A stretch of DNA of 64,000 nucleotides from Chiridota heheva (lineage: Eukaryota; Echinodermata; Holothuroidea; Apodida; Chiridotidae), in NCBI GenBank assembly GCA_020152595.1, contig JAIGNY010001718.1:327501-391500 (forward strand), given 5' to 3'. Under the pieces are notes generated by a model. That model saw only the letters and a list, made by a program, of their open reading frames with translations. It was not told the DNA's origin and searched no databases. Within the stretch, counting starts at the first letter, position 1. Each line of letters starts with the position of its first letter. Below, in pieces: positions 10,890-21,556 of the stretch. Position numbers and translations under genes: made by a program.

Positions 10890-11660
10890 GTACCAAACTG
10901 TACATAGCACATTTTAAGATCTTTGTAAAAATGAAACCATTTCCCCCTTTTTTCACCCACAATGCTTATTCATAACGTTTAAAGCCCATCCATGTCTACA
11001 AAAACTGTTTTTACGGTGATTTTAGTTACTTTTTTGAAGTATTTACAGGGCTTCTTTTCACTCCGTAAAATTGTCTGACGAGCTCTCCAAAATATGGTCA
11101 AAGTTCAAAACACTGCATTTTAGTGGGGGTATTAAGTTTTAGATTATTTGAGGAAATCTTTTTTTAGTACTGGCCAAATAAAGTTAACTTAACATTTATG
11201 AAGATTAATGTGTAAATGTTAGAAATTTTATTATGTTTACTAAATGTATTTTCTAACCATATTTGAGGTGGAATTAAGCTTTGACCTCGCCAACGTCAGT
11301 AATTGAGTAAAACATGATGGCGCCATGCATTGAATGTCACATAGCTTTTGTCAGAAGCATAATTTTTCAGGCATCTGGCAGGTCATTCACAACTAACCTT
11401 GTTTGGCACATACGACCTGAATGTTAAGGTGCCCATGCCAAACAAACTGAATACAACTCATACAGAAAAGTTGAAACTCTGGGATTTTTAACATGATAAA
11501 TAATTGCCCAAAAATGGAATAGACCTCAAATAAAACTTTTAAAACATCATAAAAATATCAGATATGACCAAAATAAAATCAATAAAAGCAATCAATTCTT
11601 CTTGCATTGTTATGGCTTGAGCTATAACATCATTGATGTCTAGTTTCTTCAAAAAATTGT
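10890..11660 (+). repeat. Extra segment in MITE copy 1 bounded by a short direct repeat
   Basis: The phrase TGTACCAAACTGTACAT near 10889 recurs as TGTACCAAACCGTACAT near 11661. Copy 2 has a single such site (37360-37390, minus strand) and lacks the roughly 770 bp in between. Either copy 2 lost the segment by recombination between the repeats, or copy 1 gained it. Confidence 0.65.
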
Positions 11661-11805
11661 GTACCAAACCGTACATTGCTTATGCTTTGTTGAAGCGTTG
11701 TTCAAAAATGCTTGGAATTTCCTTTTATTTGAAATATAAATACATGCATACCCCCTCTATTGGACCCTTTCCTATAATAATTAAATTTCAGCACAGCATT
11801 TTCAA

Positions 11806-11880
11806 TGATCATCTGGTGTAGTGGATATGAACATGGCCAGCACACAAGCACACTAGGTTCGAGTCTCACCACGTGACTAC
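11806..11880 (+). repeat. tRNA-like SINE head inside the MITE
   Basis: TGGTGTAGTGG at 11814 fits the Pol III A box (TRGYNNARNGG), and GGTTCGAGTCT at 11856 fits the B box (GGTTCRANNCC) except for the last base. The spacing is right for a tRNA. The same segment is present at the same place in MITE copy 2, so it was part of the ancestral element. It does not look like a working tRNA: the acceptor stem is not convincing. Confidence 0.7.
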
Positions 11881-12301
11881 TGCGTTATAATTTTTCTGCT
11901 GCAGTTTTCAGGGGTTATACGACTAAAATAATTTTTGATGTTTTTTTATCTTTCCTTTCTTTCTAAAAATTCTAGGTTAGCATCATTGGAAAGGAAATTT
12001 TATTAAGAATCTAAATATGTAATAAATCACTGTTTTCAATATTGGCAAGAATTTTATATACTTCTGCAAAGATTGGACATTTGTTGACCAAATTTAGCCA
12101 AATATTGCCTAAATTGCAAATTTTTGTCCAATATTTCTTAATTTGGCTCTCATTTCTCAAAAGATAAATATCTTAGCTTCCATTCCAACCAAACTTGTAA
12201 TGAAAGAAAATGAAAGGAAGGTTGTCAAAAATGCATATGAAAAAAAAAAGTTACGAAAATTGGGCTCGCATTTTTCAAAGCCCTGATAGAGTAAGGGTTA
12301 A

Positions 12302-12759
12302 AGAATACTGTTCCACTGGATATTTGAAAGTTAACTGTTCCTGCATGAAAAGTACAATTCTCGAACAGCAGAACATGGGAAATTCAACCCCTGAATTTGC
12401 TAGTTTTTGTGCATTATATAATGCAAGATATTCTGGTTATTTTTATGTAAATTATCAGAGCAATTAGGAAGTAACACATTTTGTGTAAGTTGTGCAATAC
12501 ACAGTATCTGACTTTCATGTGAAAGTCAATATCTTTTTCTATTCTTTCATCGCTCCTTCCAACTTTACAATTATAAGTATTTGTGTTATTTATGTCAGTA
12601 TATTCAATATTTCCATGATCATCTACTGCATAGACTCATGATAATCATATTTCTGTTCTATTGTATCATTGATGTACGATTATGTAACGACATGGAGTAT
12701 CGGAAATCTTGATTTCTTTCCCATTTATTTTCAGCCTTTCAACTTTCTTATTTTCCGTT
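12302..12759. other. AT-rich DNA, no feature recognised
   Basis: Unique-looking sequence between the MITE and the candidate exon. Confidence 0.4.
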
Positions 12760-12769
12760 CTTAATGTAG

Positions 12770-12915
12770 GATTCATTTGCATGACCAGCCCTACAGTATA
12801 TTCAGGATTGTGTTACTTAGTTAACCATGAAAGAGCGAAACAGAGAAAACGGTATTTTCCGGTCATTACGGATGAGGAGAAAGAAGAACAAGGAACAGCA
12901 AAGAACAAAAAGTAA
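12770..12915 (+). CDS. Candidate terminal exon of an unidentified gene
   Basis: After a pyrimidine-rich stretch ending TTCTTAATGTAG (12760-12769), a possible splice acceptor, the frame reads GFICMTSPTVYSGLCYLV, then NHERAKQRKRYFPVITDEE, then KEEQGTAKNKK and TAA at 12913. The peptide looks protein-like: a short hydrophobic part then a charged Lys/Glu-rich tail, with base composition less AT-biased than its surroundings. I do not recognise the protein. An upstream in-frame extension to 12709 is hydrophobic and may simply be intron. No partner exon was found in the window, and chance remains a real possibility. Confidence 0.25.
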
Positions 12916-13339
12916 AAAACAAAACACAAATCACCATCAAAACTACCTCTTACTCTAGACACTTCCTTTCCCTTTCGCTGCTAATTTGCATCTAACAAGC
13001 GTTTGTCTTCTGCCATGTTTCATGTCATTTATGTAAAAACTTCCATTTTAACACCTCATTCTTTGAATAATTGCTTGAAAATATTCATGATGTGATCACA
13101 GTTTTGCATTTTTGGTGTGTGCAGTTTTAAATTGGTTTTCACGACACATTAACTTTATCCTTTCTAACACCATGTTTTAATAGTTTAGTTGGTTGTTGGT
13201 CCACAAGTTTTCCAGGACTTGAAGGTGTAGTGACATCTAGAAGCAATGTTAGCTTGATTATTTCTAATGTTTTACAAAAAATAACAAACAGAATCACATC
13301 ATGGGTAAGAATAGTACTTTTTGAATTTTCAGGCTTTCA
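12916..13339. other. Intergenic or intronic sequence, nothing seen
   Basis: AT-rich; no repeat or coding signal supported. Confidence 0.4.
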
Positions 13340-14925
13340 TCTTTTGGAAATGGAAGTTTAAAGGAAAGCAGCCAACGCTGCAGAGCAAGGAGGGCTTACA
13401 TCATGTAAGGATTAGTTAAGGATTAGTCTATCTTCTGGAAATAATGGAAGTCATTGCCACAAAATGTAAACAAAAGCAGCCAGCACTGCAGAGTAAGGAG
13501 GGCTTAAGTCATGTAAGGATTAGTTTATCTTCTGGAAATGATGGAAGTCATTGCCACAAAATGTAAACGAAAGCAGCCAGCACTGCAGAGTAAGGAGGGC
13601 TTATGTCATGTAAGGATTAGTTTAGGATTAGTTTATCTTCTGGAAATGATGGAAGTCATTGCCACAAAATGTAAACCAAAGCAGCCAGCACTGCAGAGTA
13701 AGGAGGGCTTAAGTCATGTAAGGATTAGTTTAGGATTAGTTTATCATCTGGAAATGATGGAAGTCATTGCCACAAAGTGTAAAGGAAAGCAGCCAACACT
13801 GCAGAGCAAGGAGGGCTTAAGTCATGTAAGGATTAGTTTACGATTAGTTTATCTTCTGGAAATGGTGGAAGTCATTGCCACAAAGTGTAAACGAAAGCAG
13901 CCAACGCTGCAGAGCAAAGAGGGCTTAAGTAATGTAAGGATTACTTTAGGATTAGTTTATCTTCTGAAAATAATGGAAGTCATTGCCACAAAGTATAAAG
14001 GAAAGCAGCCAACACTGCAGAGCAAGGAGGGCTTAAGTCATGTAAGGATTAGTTTAGGATTAGTGTATCTTCTGGAAATAATGGAAGTCATTGCCACAAA
14101 GTATAAAGGAAAGCAGCCAACACTGCAGAGCAAGGAGGGCTTAAGTCATGTAAGGATTAGTTTAGGATTAGTGTATCTTCTGGAAATGATGGAAGTCATT
14201 GCCACAAAGTATAAAAGAAAGCAGCCAACACTGCAGAGCAAGGAGGACTTAAGTCATGTTAGGATTAGTTTAGGATTAGTTTATCATCTGGAAATAATGG
14301 AAGTCATTGTTACAAAGTGTAAATGAAAGCAGCCAACGCTGCAGAGCAAGGAGGGCTTAAGTCATGTAAGGATTAGTTTAGGATTAGTTTATCTTCTGTA
14401 AATGATGGAAGTCATTGCCTAAAAGTGTAAAGGAAAGCAGCCAACACTGCAGAGCAAGGGGGGCTTAAGTCGTGTAAGGATTAGTTTAGGATACGTTTAT
14501 CTTCTGTAAATAATGGAAGTCATTGCCACAAAGTGTAAACAAAAGCAGCCAACGCTGCAGAGTAAGGAGGGCTTAAGTCTTGTAAGGGTTAGTTTAGGAT
14601 TAGTTTATCTTCTGGAAATGATGGAAGTCGATGCCACAAAGTGTAAACGAAAGCAGCCAACGCTGCAGAGCAAGGAGGGCTTAAGTCATGTAAGGATTAG
14701 TTTACGATTAGTTTATCTTCTGGAAATGGTGGAAGTCATTGCCACAAAGTGTAAACAAAAGCTGCTAGCACTGCAGAGTAAAAGGGCTTAAGTCATGTAA
14801 GGATTAGTTTAAGAACAGTTTATCTTCTGGAAATGATGGAAGTCTTTAACACAAAGTGTTAAAGGAAAGCAGCCAGCACTGCAGAGCAAGGAGGGCTTAA
14901 GTCGTGTAAGGATTAGTTTAGTGGA
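13340..14925 (+). repeat. Tandem array, about 108 bp x 15
   Basis: Fifteen units can be counted by the anchor GCAGCCAACRCTGCAGAG, spaced 107-111 bp apart, except one of about 94 bp. The short unit lacks one copy of an internal 11-bp duplication (GGATTAGTTTA twice). Because 108 is divisible by 3 and one frame of the unit lacks stops, frames of up to 262 codons appear (13538-14326), with a 36-residue repeated peptide starting MEVIATKCK. There is no codon-level sign of selection that I can see, and stops occur where single bases change (14325), so I treat it as noncoding. Confidence 0.9.
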
Positions 14926-15539
14926 CAAGCAAGTTCAAAGAAACAAAATGTTGGAGAAATTATTTCAGTATTCCATTCCATTGAGGATATATTCAAGTCC
15001 TTTTTGTGTATAAATGACTGGTGTGAAAAGTTTACTGAAGAAAGATGGCACCCTCATTCCCACTTTCTTATTGATTTTCTTTCTTTAAACTTTTTTAGTT
15101 GGTAATTATCCCCTCACCAACGAATTTGATGAAGAGGCATATATCATTCATTCATCTTTCCATCCGTCCGTTTGTGCATCCGTTGGTCCGTCCATTTGTC
15201 CTTCCACATCCATTTTTCGTCCACATTCATTGTCCGTCCGACCTCATGCATTATTCAGCTACTGGGGAACAATAGATTTTGCCCTCAAAAAGGAATTCCA
15301 ACTATTTTTATGAAAAATGATTTATATGAAGGAAATTCTTGCTATGAAAGAACTTGGAACAAATGCATTTCAGACATGAATAACAAGTAAAATATTTGTT
15401 CTGGAATGAAAAAAATGGAAAAGAATTTATAATTAAGTGTTGTGGGAATGAATAAGGAAAAACAATAGGTCTTCACTTAAATAAAGTGGAAACATAATAA
15501 ATAGACTGATAAATTCCAAATTGATCTGCAATGACTTTC
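14926..15539. other. AT-rich DNA with a TCCG/TCCA-rich microsatellite
   Basis: A degenerate tetranucleotide tract built on GTCC and ATCC, including TCCGTCCG twice, spans about 15158-15245. Nothing else is recognised. Confidence 0.5.
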
Positions 15540-16110
15540 CATTCTGATTTGGTAGATAAATTCCCAAAAATAAAGGAAAAGAAATCTCCCCAAAACTGAA
15601 GAAAAAGTTCCCAAAAATTGAAGAAAATTTCTGCAAATTGAAGGAAATTCCCCAAAAATTGAAGAAACTTTTCATATGTTGAAGAAAATATCCCAAAAAT
15701 GAAAGAAATTTCACGAAAACAGGAAATTTCTCGAATTTAAAGAAAACTTCCAAAAAATTGAAGAAATTTTCCGCAAAATTCAGGAAATTTTCCTACAATG
15801 AAGAAAACTTCCCAAATATTGAGAAAAACATCCCTCAAATGAAGGAAATTTTACGAAATTGAAAGCAATTTTCTTAAAAATGTAGAAAATTTCCCGAAAA
15901 CAAAGGAAATTTCCTGAAAATTGAAGAAAACTTCCCAAAAATTGAAGAAATTATCCACAAAATGAGGGAAATTTTCCGAAGAATAAAGAAAACCCAATTA
16001 TTGACAAAAACAACACGAAAATGAAGAAAAGTTCCTGAAAATGGAACCAAATTTCATAAAAACAAAGAAACTTAATTTTCCGAAAAAGTTGAGGGATATT
16101 TTCCCTAAAA
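15540..16110. repeat. Degenerate A-rich tandem repeat
   Basis: Many loosely related copies of a unit of roughly 14-30 bp containing TTCCCAAAAATTGAAGAAA follow each other. The units are too diverged to count. The minus strand gives F/L-rich open frames that are composition artefacts. Confidence 0.75.
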
Positions 16111-16138
16111 TGAAAGATTTCTCAACTCTAAGCATGCT

Positions 16139-16475
16139 ATAGGGGTGAAGCCCTGGTGGGGACCCAGGGTTTTGTGGGAAGCGTTACGTTTCTCGTGGTG
16201 TGATAGCAGGAAAAGGCTTTAAAATGTGTCACATCTATTGGGCGAAGCTGCAGGTAGGGGTGCTGGGGAGCTAGATCGGGAGGTTGTGTGTACATACTAA
16301 TTAGCTTATTTGCATAAAAATGAAAATATTTGTATCTATGATATCTCTTTAAGTTAAAGTGGATGTGGGGATTTTGTTTACACAAATGATCATATATGTG
16401 AAGAGCATTGTCTACACTCAATGGTAAGGTGTAGTATATTAATATACGTATAAAATGTATATTAATTAGGTTATT
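16139..16475 (+). repeat. Dispersed repeat shared with 61.5-62.15 kb
   Basis: Motifs AACTTGGCAT-like, GGTTGTGTGT, TAATTAGCTTATTTGCATA, ATGATATCTCTTTAA, and a long stretch through ACAAATGATCATATATGTGA and GAGCATTGTCTACACT recur in order at 61970-62120 on the same strand. It begins with a GTGAAGCCCTGG block seen in many repeats. It is probably a mobile-element fragment of unknown class. Confidence 0.7.
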
Positions 16476-17039
16476 TGCATATACTTTCGTACAAAATAAT
16501 TAACTTGAGATAATAACTTGGTTCAGTGGTAGAGGATATTGGTACTGCTATCCCTGCATTTACGATTTTGATAGCAGATAGCAGAAAATTACTTAAATTC
16601 GTGTCAACTCCATACTAAAGTTAAAAGGAATATTATTTTGGAAAGAATGTTTAAATATTAGATCTTATTGACTACAATGTGTGTCTTTAGTTGGGAGTCT
16701 AGGAATGGTTTTATGTTTTTGATGTAAGAATAAAGCTTTGAGAAAAAACATTTACAACATTGAGAATAAAAAGGATATTTACCGCCATGCATCGGCTATT
16801 GTCCGAGAGCGAAATCCAGGTGCCCGCTTGAGTGTTAATGGTGGGGAAAATGGCGGAAAATTTTGTCTTTTCCTTGGAAAATTCATGAGCTTTTGAACTA
16901 CAAAAATGCAATATTATTTGCTTAATAGTATAGAAAGAAGTTATTGTTCAACACATACATTTTCCCAAAGCCTAAATAAAATGTTCTCAGGATGATTTTA
17001 GCGCCCCGTAGAGCACTTGGCGTCCTCTTAGAAAGCTTT
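16476..17039. other. AT-rich DNA, no feature recognised
   Basis: No open frame, array or terminal repeat that I can support. Confidence 0.4.
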
Positions 17040-17750
17040 AAGGGGGAAGGGCTGTTACACCTGCCTCTTGCCACCATACCACTGGGTGGGCTGGGGTAGT
17101 ATGTGAAACAGATGGAAGGTGAATGGGGCATATTGGGGAATGGAGGATAGGAGGTGAATGGAGGATGGTAGATTAATGGAGGATGCAGGTGAAAGGGGGA
17201 TGGTAGGTGAATGGGGCATGTTCGATTGATAGTTCTAAGTGAGGGGATGGGAGGATAGAATGTTGGATGGGAGATGGCATAATAATTGGTAAATGCAGAA
17301 ATTGGGATGAAGGTGGGATGGCATGGGGGACAGTATGGAATGAAGTATGGGACAGGGTGAGATGGCATGTAGACAGGGTGGCATGTCAGACTGGGTGGCA
17401 TGCCGGACATGGTGACATGTGGAACAGGTTGGCATGTGGGACATGGTGACATGTGGAACAGGTTGGCATGTGGGACATGGTGACATGTGGAACAGGTTGG
17501 CATGTGGAATAGGATGCCAAGGAATTTTGGACAGGATGTCATGGCATGTAGGTCAGGGTGGGATGGCATATGGGACAGGGTGGCATAGCATGTGAAAAAA
17601 GGTGGTGTCATGACATTTATGATAGGCTGGGATGGCATGTGGGAGGAGGTGGGATGGCATGGGGGACAGAGTGTAATGAGGCTGGGATAGCATGTGGGAG
17701 GAGGTGGGATGGCATGGGGGCAGAGTGGGATAAGTTGGGGACGGGGTGGT
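17040..17750 (+). repeat. G-rich minisatellite of the GGCATGTGGGACAGG family
   Basis: Imperfect units of about 18-20 bp (GGATGGCATGTGGGACAGGG and variants) run through most of this interval. The first 200 bp are more diverged and based on GAATGGGGCATG or GGAGGATGG. The same motif recurs at 18.06-18.57, 25.73-25.95 and 27.83-28.98 kb. Open frames on the minus strand, Cys/His/Pro-rich, are artefacts of the repeat. Confidence 0.85.
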
Positions 17751-18060
17751 TCTTTTAAATTATAATTTTAAAGTACTTATAGAAGTTATTTTACCTTTTG
17801 CTGTTATGTTGGTGTAGAGGTATTATTCTTAAATCCTTTTAGTTTTCTTAACTTTTACTTATAATGAATCTTGTTACTTTATATATATTTTTTTGCTGCA
17901 TGTTTTAATTACATTAAGTATTTTAGGGCTAGTTTTCTTAACTTTTATTTTTCTTATGTATTCACGTAAATTTTATTTGTACAGCGCCAATGATTATTTA
18001 CATAAATTTTGGTACTTTATAAATTAATAATGATAATGATATAATGGAAGTCATCTGGAT
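17751..18060. other. AT-rich spacer between two arrays
   Basis: AT-rich, T-rich on the plus strand; no feature. Confidence 0.4.
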
Positions 18061-18575
18061 TTCAGGTAGGATGCATGTGGGGCAGGTTGGGATATCATGT
18101 GGGGCAGGTTTGGATAGCATATGGGGCAGGTTGGGATAGCATATGGGGCAGGTTAGGATAGCATGTGGGGCAGGCTGGGATAGCATGTGGGGCAGGTTGG
18201 GATAGCATGTGGGGCAGGTTGGGATAGCATGCGGGGCAGGTTGGGATAGCATGTGGGATAGCATGGAATGGCCTGTGGGACAGGGTGGGATGCTACTTGG
18301 TATAAGGAGGGATGGCATATGGGACAGGGTGAGATGGCACGTGGAACAGAAGGATGACATGTGGGACAGGGTGGCATGGTATATGGAATAGGGTGGCAAT
18401 TCATTTGATGGTGTGTCATCTTGATCGGAAGAGTGATGACATATGGGTAATGTGGTGTAAAGGCATCTTAATTTTAATGTATGATTTCCTGTAGGGAGGA
18501 AAGTAGCATGGTATGGCATGTGGAACAGAGGGTGGGATGGCATGTGGAACAGAGGGTGGGATGGCAGGTGTGACA
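18061..18575 (+). repeat. 22-bp minisatellite and related units
   Basis: Nine or so near-identical 22-bp units (TAGCATGTGGGGCAGGTTGG type) span 18066-18260. More diverged 18-20 bp units of the GGGACAGGGTGGCATG kind continue to about 18390, and three more sit at 18505-18575. It is the same family as the 17-kb and 28-kb arrays. Confidence 0.88.
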
Positions 18576-19090
18576 GAGGCAGGGCAGTGTGTTATTAGCG
18601 GCGAGGGGATTTGTATAGTTTGCAATGTATGGTCAGTTAAAGTTACTTTACTGGAATCTGCTTGACTATTTCTCTGGTATAACCAGTGGCTTTTAAAGCT
18701 GGAAATCTCGGGCATAAGATAAATGCAATAACATATTCTGTCAATAGCATGTGGACAGAGGTTGACTGTCCCCATCCACTCCTAAGTGATACCATTGGAG
18801 GTTGGAGTCCAACTACTATATGCCAGCTGCTTTTCAGAGAAATAAGCTAAGAGAATAACTAAGTATACTTATCAAATGAGGTTGTTCAAATATAGAAATG
18901 TTTAATTTAATAGCCATATTTTGAGAGGAGACACCTTGTCTGCTTTAACCATCACTAATGCTCCCTAGCACAACCCTGTACCCATAGACTTGTAGTTTTA
19001 GTTCCATATTTAGTGTGCCTTTTATATACCTAATTTTTACTTATTTACAAAAAAGATATAAAAGTAATACTAACGGGATTGAATCCCTGT
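18576..19090. other. Spacer, no feature recognised
   Basis: AT-rich DNA with no supported element. Confidence 0.4.
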
Positions 19091-19095
19091 ATCAT

Positions 19096-19502
19096 GGAGG
19101 ATTCATAACTCTACCATGGTCATATCATGGGGATTCATAACTCCTCCATGGTCATATAACTCCTCCATGGTCATATCATGGAGGATTCATAACTCCTCCA
19201 TGGTCATATCTTGGAAGATTCATAACTCCACCATGGTCATATCATGGAGGATTCATAACTCCTCCATGGTCATATCATGGAGGATTCATAACTCCTCCCT
19301 GGTCATATCATGGAGGATTCATAACTCCTCCATGGTCATATCATGGAAGATTCATAACTCCTCCATGGTCATATGGAGGATTCATAACTCCGCCATGGTC
19401 ATATCATGGAGGATTCATAACTCCTCCCTGGTCATATCATGGAAGATTCATAACTCCTCCCTGGTCATATCATGGAGGATTCATAACTCCTCCATGGTCA
19501 AC
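19096..19502 (+). repeat. 33-bp hairpin-forming minisatellite, about 12 copies
   Basis: The unit reads TCATAACTCCTCCATGG then TCATATCATGGAGGAT. Each unit contains CCTCCATG and its complement CATGGAGG separated by 7 bases, so each can fold into an 8-bp stem. Single-base variants (CTCCCTGG, GGAAGATT) and units shortened by a few bases or more occur. With a period divisible by 3, an open frame of 169 codons runs through it; I treat that as an artefact. Confidence 0.9.
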
Positions 19503-19536
19503 CAGGGAGTTGCCAGCCATTTACCAACTCCCTGGT
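19501..19536. repeat. Perfect 12-bp hairpin, GGGAGTTG family, copy 1
   Basis: ACCAGGGAGTTG and CAACTCCCTGGT flank a 12-base loop containing CCAGCCATTTA. It lies directly at the end of the 33-bp array. A related hairpin lies at 24146. CAGGGAGTTG at both ends would suit a tiny hAT-like terminal repeat pair, which is speculative. Confidence 0.7.
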
Positions 19537-20690
19537 CATACCAAAGGTGGGTAAGAAAGCAGATCTGGCAGATCTGGAACCCAATAATCCAACTATTTAA
19601 CTCTTCCTGGGGCTATTTTTTGTAGGTGTGATACTTCTGGTGTTCATTGAAACATACACTGTTCAGATAAACATATTAACAGTGGAGAAACTTCATAAAG
19701 GCAATTTCCTTTGACCAAAGTTTTTACTTCAATTGTAAGCAAATCCAAGAAATGTATGATTCACATGCCAATTGAAAAAGGAATGTTATTACAATGAGTA
19801 GAAAGCAGATGCACCCTCCACATTCAGGTGAAATTTCTGGCATATTTTGTGCTTTTTTGAGAGGTACAGGAATTTTAGGGCAAAATGATGCCACTGCCCC
19901 TAAAAGAAATGCCTATTTGGCAAGGTTTTTTTTTCAAGCACAAGATAAGGTAAGATAAGATAAGATCAATAAGATAAGATCAATTTATTACATCCACAAC
20001 AAAATATAGAAATTTGTCGCCCTGTAGCAAAATGGAGTGCAGTGTAGGGTGCTGTGCATAGCACCAATATTGCTGCTGTGATGTCTCATTGACATACTAA
20101 CATTGAACCAATTATGAACTCCTAGGTATGATATATATTGCACCTTGTGCATTTTGATATTTAGAGAGATCTACTGAAAAGTTATTTTTTTATAAGTATT
20201 TGGGGTAGGAGAAAATAAACAAGTACATCTTGTTCCACATGCATCTTCATCACGATTCAAGCCAAAAAAACAACTAAATTGTCACTTTGATATGATATCA
20301 CAGATCCCAGAATAAGTAGCATGTTTGATTGGATATCTCATTTCGAATTATAGACAATTATTGTGTGGTTGGCCGTGTCAGGTTTTGGTTCAAAATTCAT
20401 CTTTTGTTCATAGATCATACATTCACTTACATTCATCTCTAGGGTGACATAGAATTATTCCTTTGGTTTGTTTTATTCTTTGTTCTTTTTCAGTTTTCAA
20501 TATTGAGTCGATCCATTTGCTATCATTTTATTACTGTCAAATTTTGCTTCTTTCTTAAACTGCATGAAAAGAGCTGGCAGCTGAAAAGGGAGGGCGCATT
20601 TAAGTTGAGTCTTGTAATAAATGGAATACCTTCCTTGCACCCAGCGGTACGGGATATCATAAACATTACTAGATCCTGACCGAATTCTCA
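19537..20690. other. AT-rich DNA with a possible LINE/SINE tail (19945-20085, minus)
   Basis: At 19945-19985 the plus strand has several GATAAGAT and AAGATCAA units. Read on the minus strand this is AATAAATTGATC followed by ATCTT-type repeats, resembling the 3' tail of a retroposon. The body upstream on that strand (to about 20085) is not recognised. The rest of the interval is featureless. Confidence 0.3.
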
Positions 20691-20692
20691 AA

Positions 20693-20840
20693 ATTTGTAC
20701 GTGTTTTCCCATTTACATTTTAGAATTTGAATTTGTACGTGTTTTCCCATTTACATTTTAGAATTTGAATTTGTACGTGTTTTCCCATTTACATTTTAGA
20801 ATTTGAATTTGTACGTGTTTTCCCATTTACATTTTAGAAT
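20693..20840 (+). repeat. 38-bp tandem repeat x 4
   Basis: TTTGTACGTGTTTTCCCATT starts at 20694, 20732, 20770 and 20808, each followed by TACATTTTAGAATTTGAA. The copies are almost identical, so the expansion is recent. Confidence 0.95.
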
Positions 20841-20995
20841 ATGTTTGCATGTGTGTAAAAGATTCTGTAAAAACAGACTGTGTCATACGACTTTTATTGG
20901 TTAAAATCGACATAAACAGGCAAAACGAATTATGTTTGATTTTTCAATAGACATTGAAGAGATAAGGTAGCATGGAATTAATCATTTTCTTCTTG

Positions 20996-21175
20996 CAGGG
21001 ATGCTTTGGAAGTTTCACTCTTGGAGGGCAGTATACTGGAACTTAAAACGTTTGATAGTAAAATAAATTTCTTGCCATTTTTTCAACAGGCATGCTATGG
21101 AATTATTCACCTTTAGAGGGCAGTATACTGGAAGTTAAATGTTCAATAGAAAAGAAATTTCCTTCATATTATTTC
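20996..21175 (+). repeat. Diverged tandem duplication of about 95 bp
   Basis: Both halves share GGGATGCTTTGGAA/GGCATGCTATGGAA, GAGGGCAGTATACTGGAA, AAATTTCTT and TTTC in the same order. The GAGGGCAGTATACTGGAA block is identical in both halves. Confidence 0.75.
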
Positions 21176-21556
21176 TAGAGTAATAAATCTATATTGTTTC
21201 TTTGCATTAATATTTTATTGATGTCTTAGTCTTTATACTTTAAATATTTATGTTAAATATACGCTACACTGAATTGTGTAAATTGCAAGATGTTCATGTG
21301 TATTGTTCCTCGCTCTTCTTTTGATTCCTTGTATGGCAGACAGAACAATGATCCATGAAAAGAGTCTATTACAAGGACTGATTATAAATAAGAGGATATT
21401 TATAGTCATTCTGGTTGCCATCTTGGATAATGTAAACAACCTTAACTTCGTAGAATGATTAATTATGACATACTCCAAAACATATAACCAGGAACTTTCT
21501 GGGGTAGAATACTTCAAAACATACTGTTAACACTATATTTGTAGTCCTTAAAATAT
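21176..21556. other. AT-rich spacer
   Basis: No feature recognised. Confidence 0.4.

Larger units (their letters stand above)
10443..12301 (+). mobile_element. Large TTAA-flanked MITE, piggyBac-type, copy 1
   Basis: A TTAA at 10443-10446 precedes CTCTTACTCTACCACGCGG. The other end is GATAGAGTAAGGG at 12285-12297, followed by TTAA at 12298-12301. The inverted termini of about 13 bp and the TTAA flanks are hallmarks of piggyBac-type transposition (family assignment by inference). No transposase frame is visible, so the element is non-autonomous. It shares its whole length, apart from about 760 bp, with the inverted copy at 36735-37833. A tRNA-like segment lies inside at 11806-11880. Confidence 0.82.

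Noticed and set aside
11806..11880. A functional tRNA gene
   Set aside because: A and B boxes are present but an acceptor stem is not convincing, and the segment occurs twice inside copies of a MITE, so it is a SINE-like fragment.
13340..14925. CRISPR-like regular array
   Set aside because: Units of 108 bp are repeated throughout, with no variable spacers, and the context is animal DNA.
16922..18543. Pro/Cys/His-rich frames on the minus strand (238 and 181 codons)
   Set aside because: Same minisatellite family; no independent support.
19116..19625. 169-codon frame with an 11-residue repeat
   Set aside because: It is the translation of the 33-bp hairpin array; no flanking protein-like sequence.
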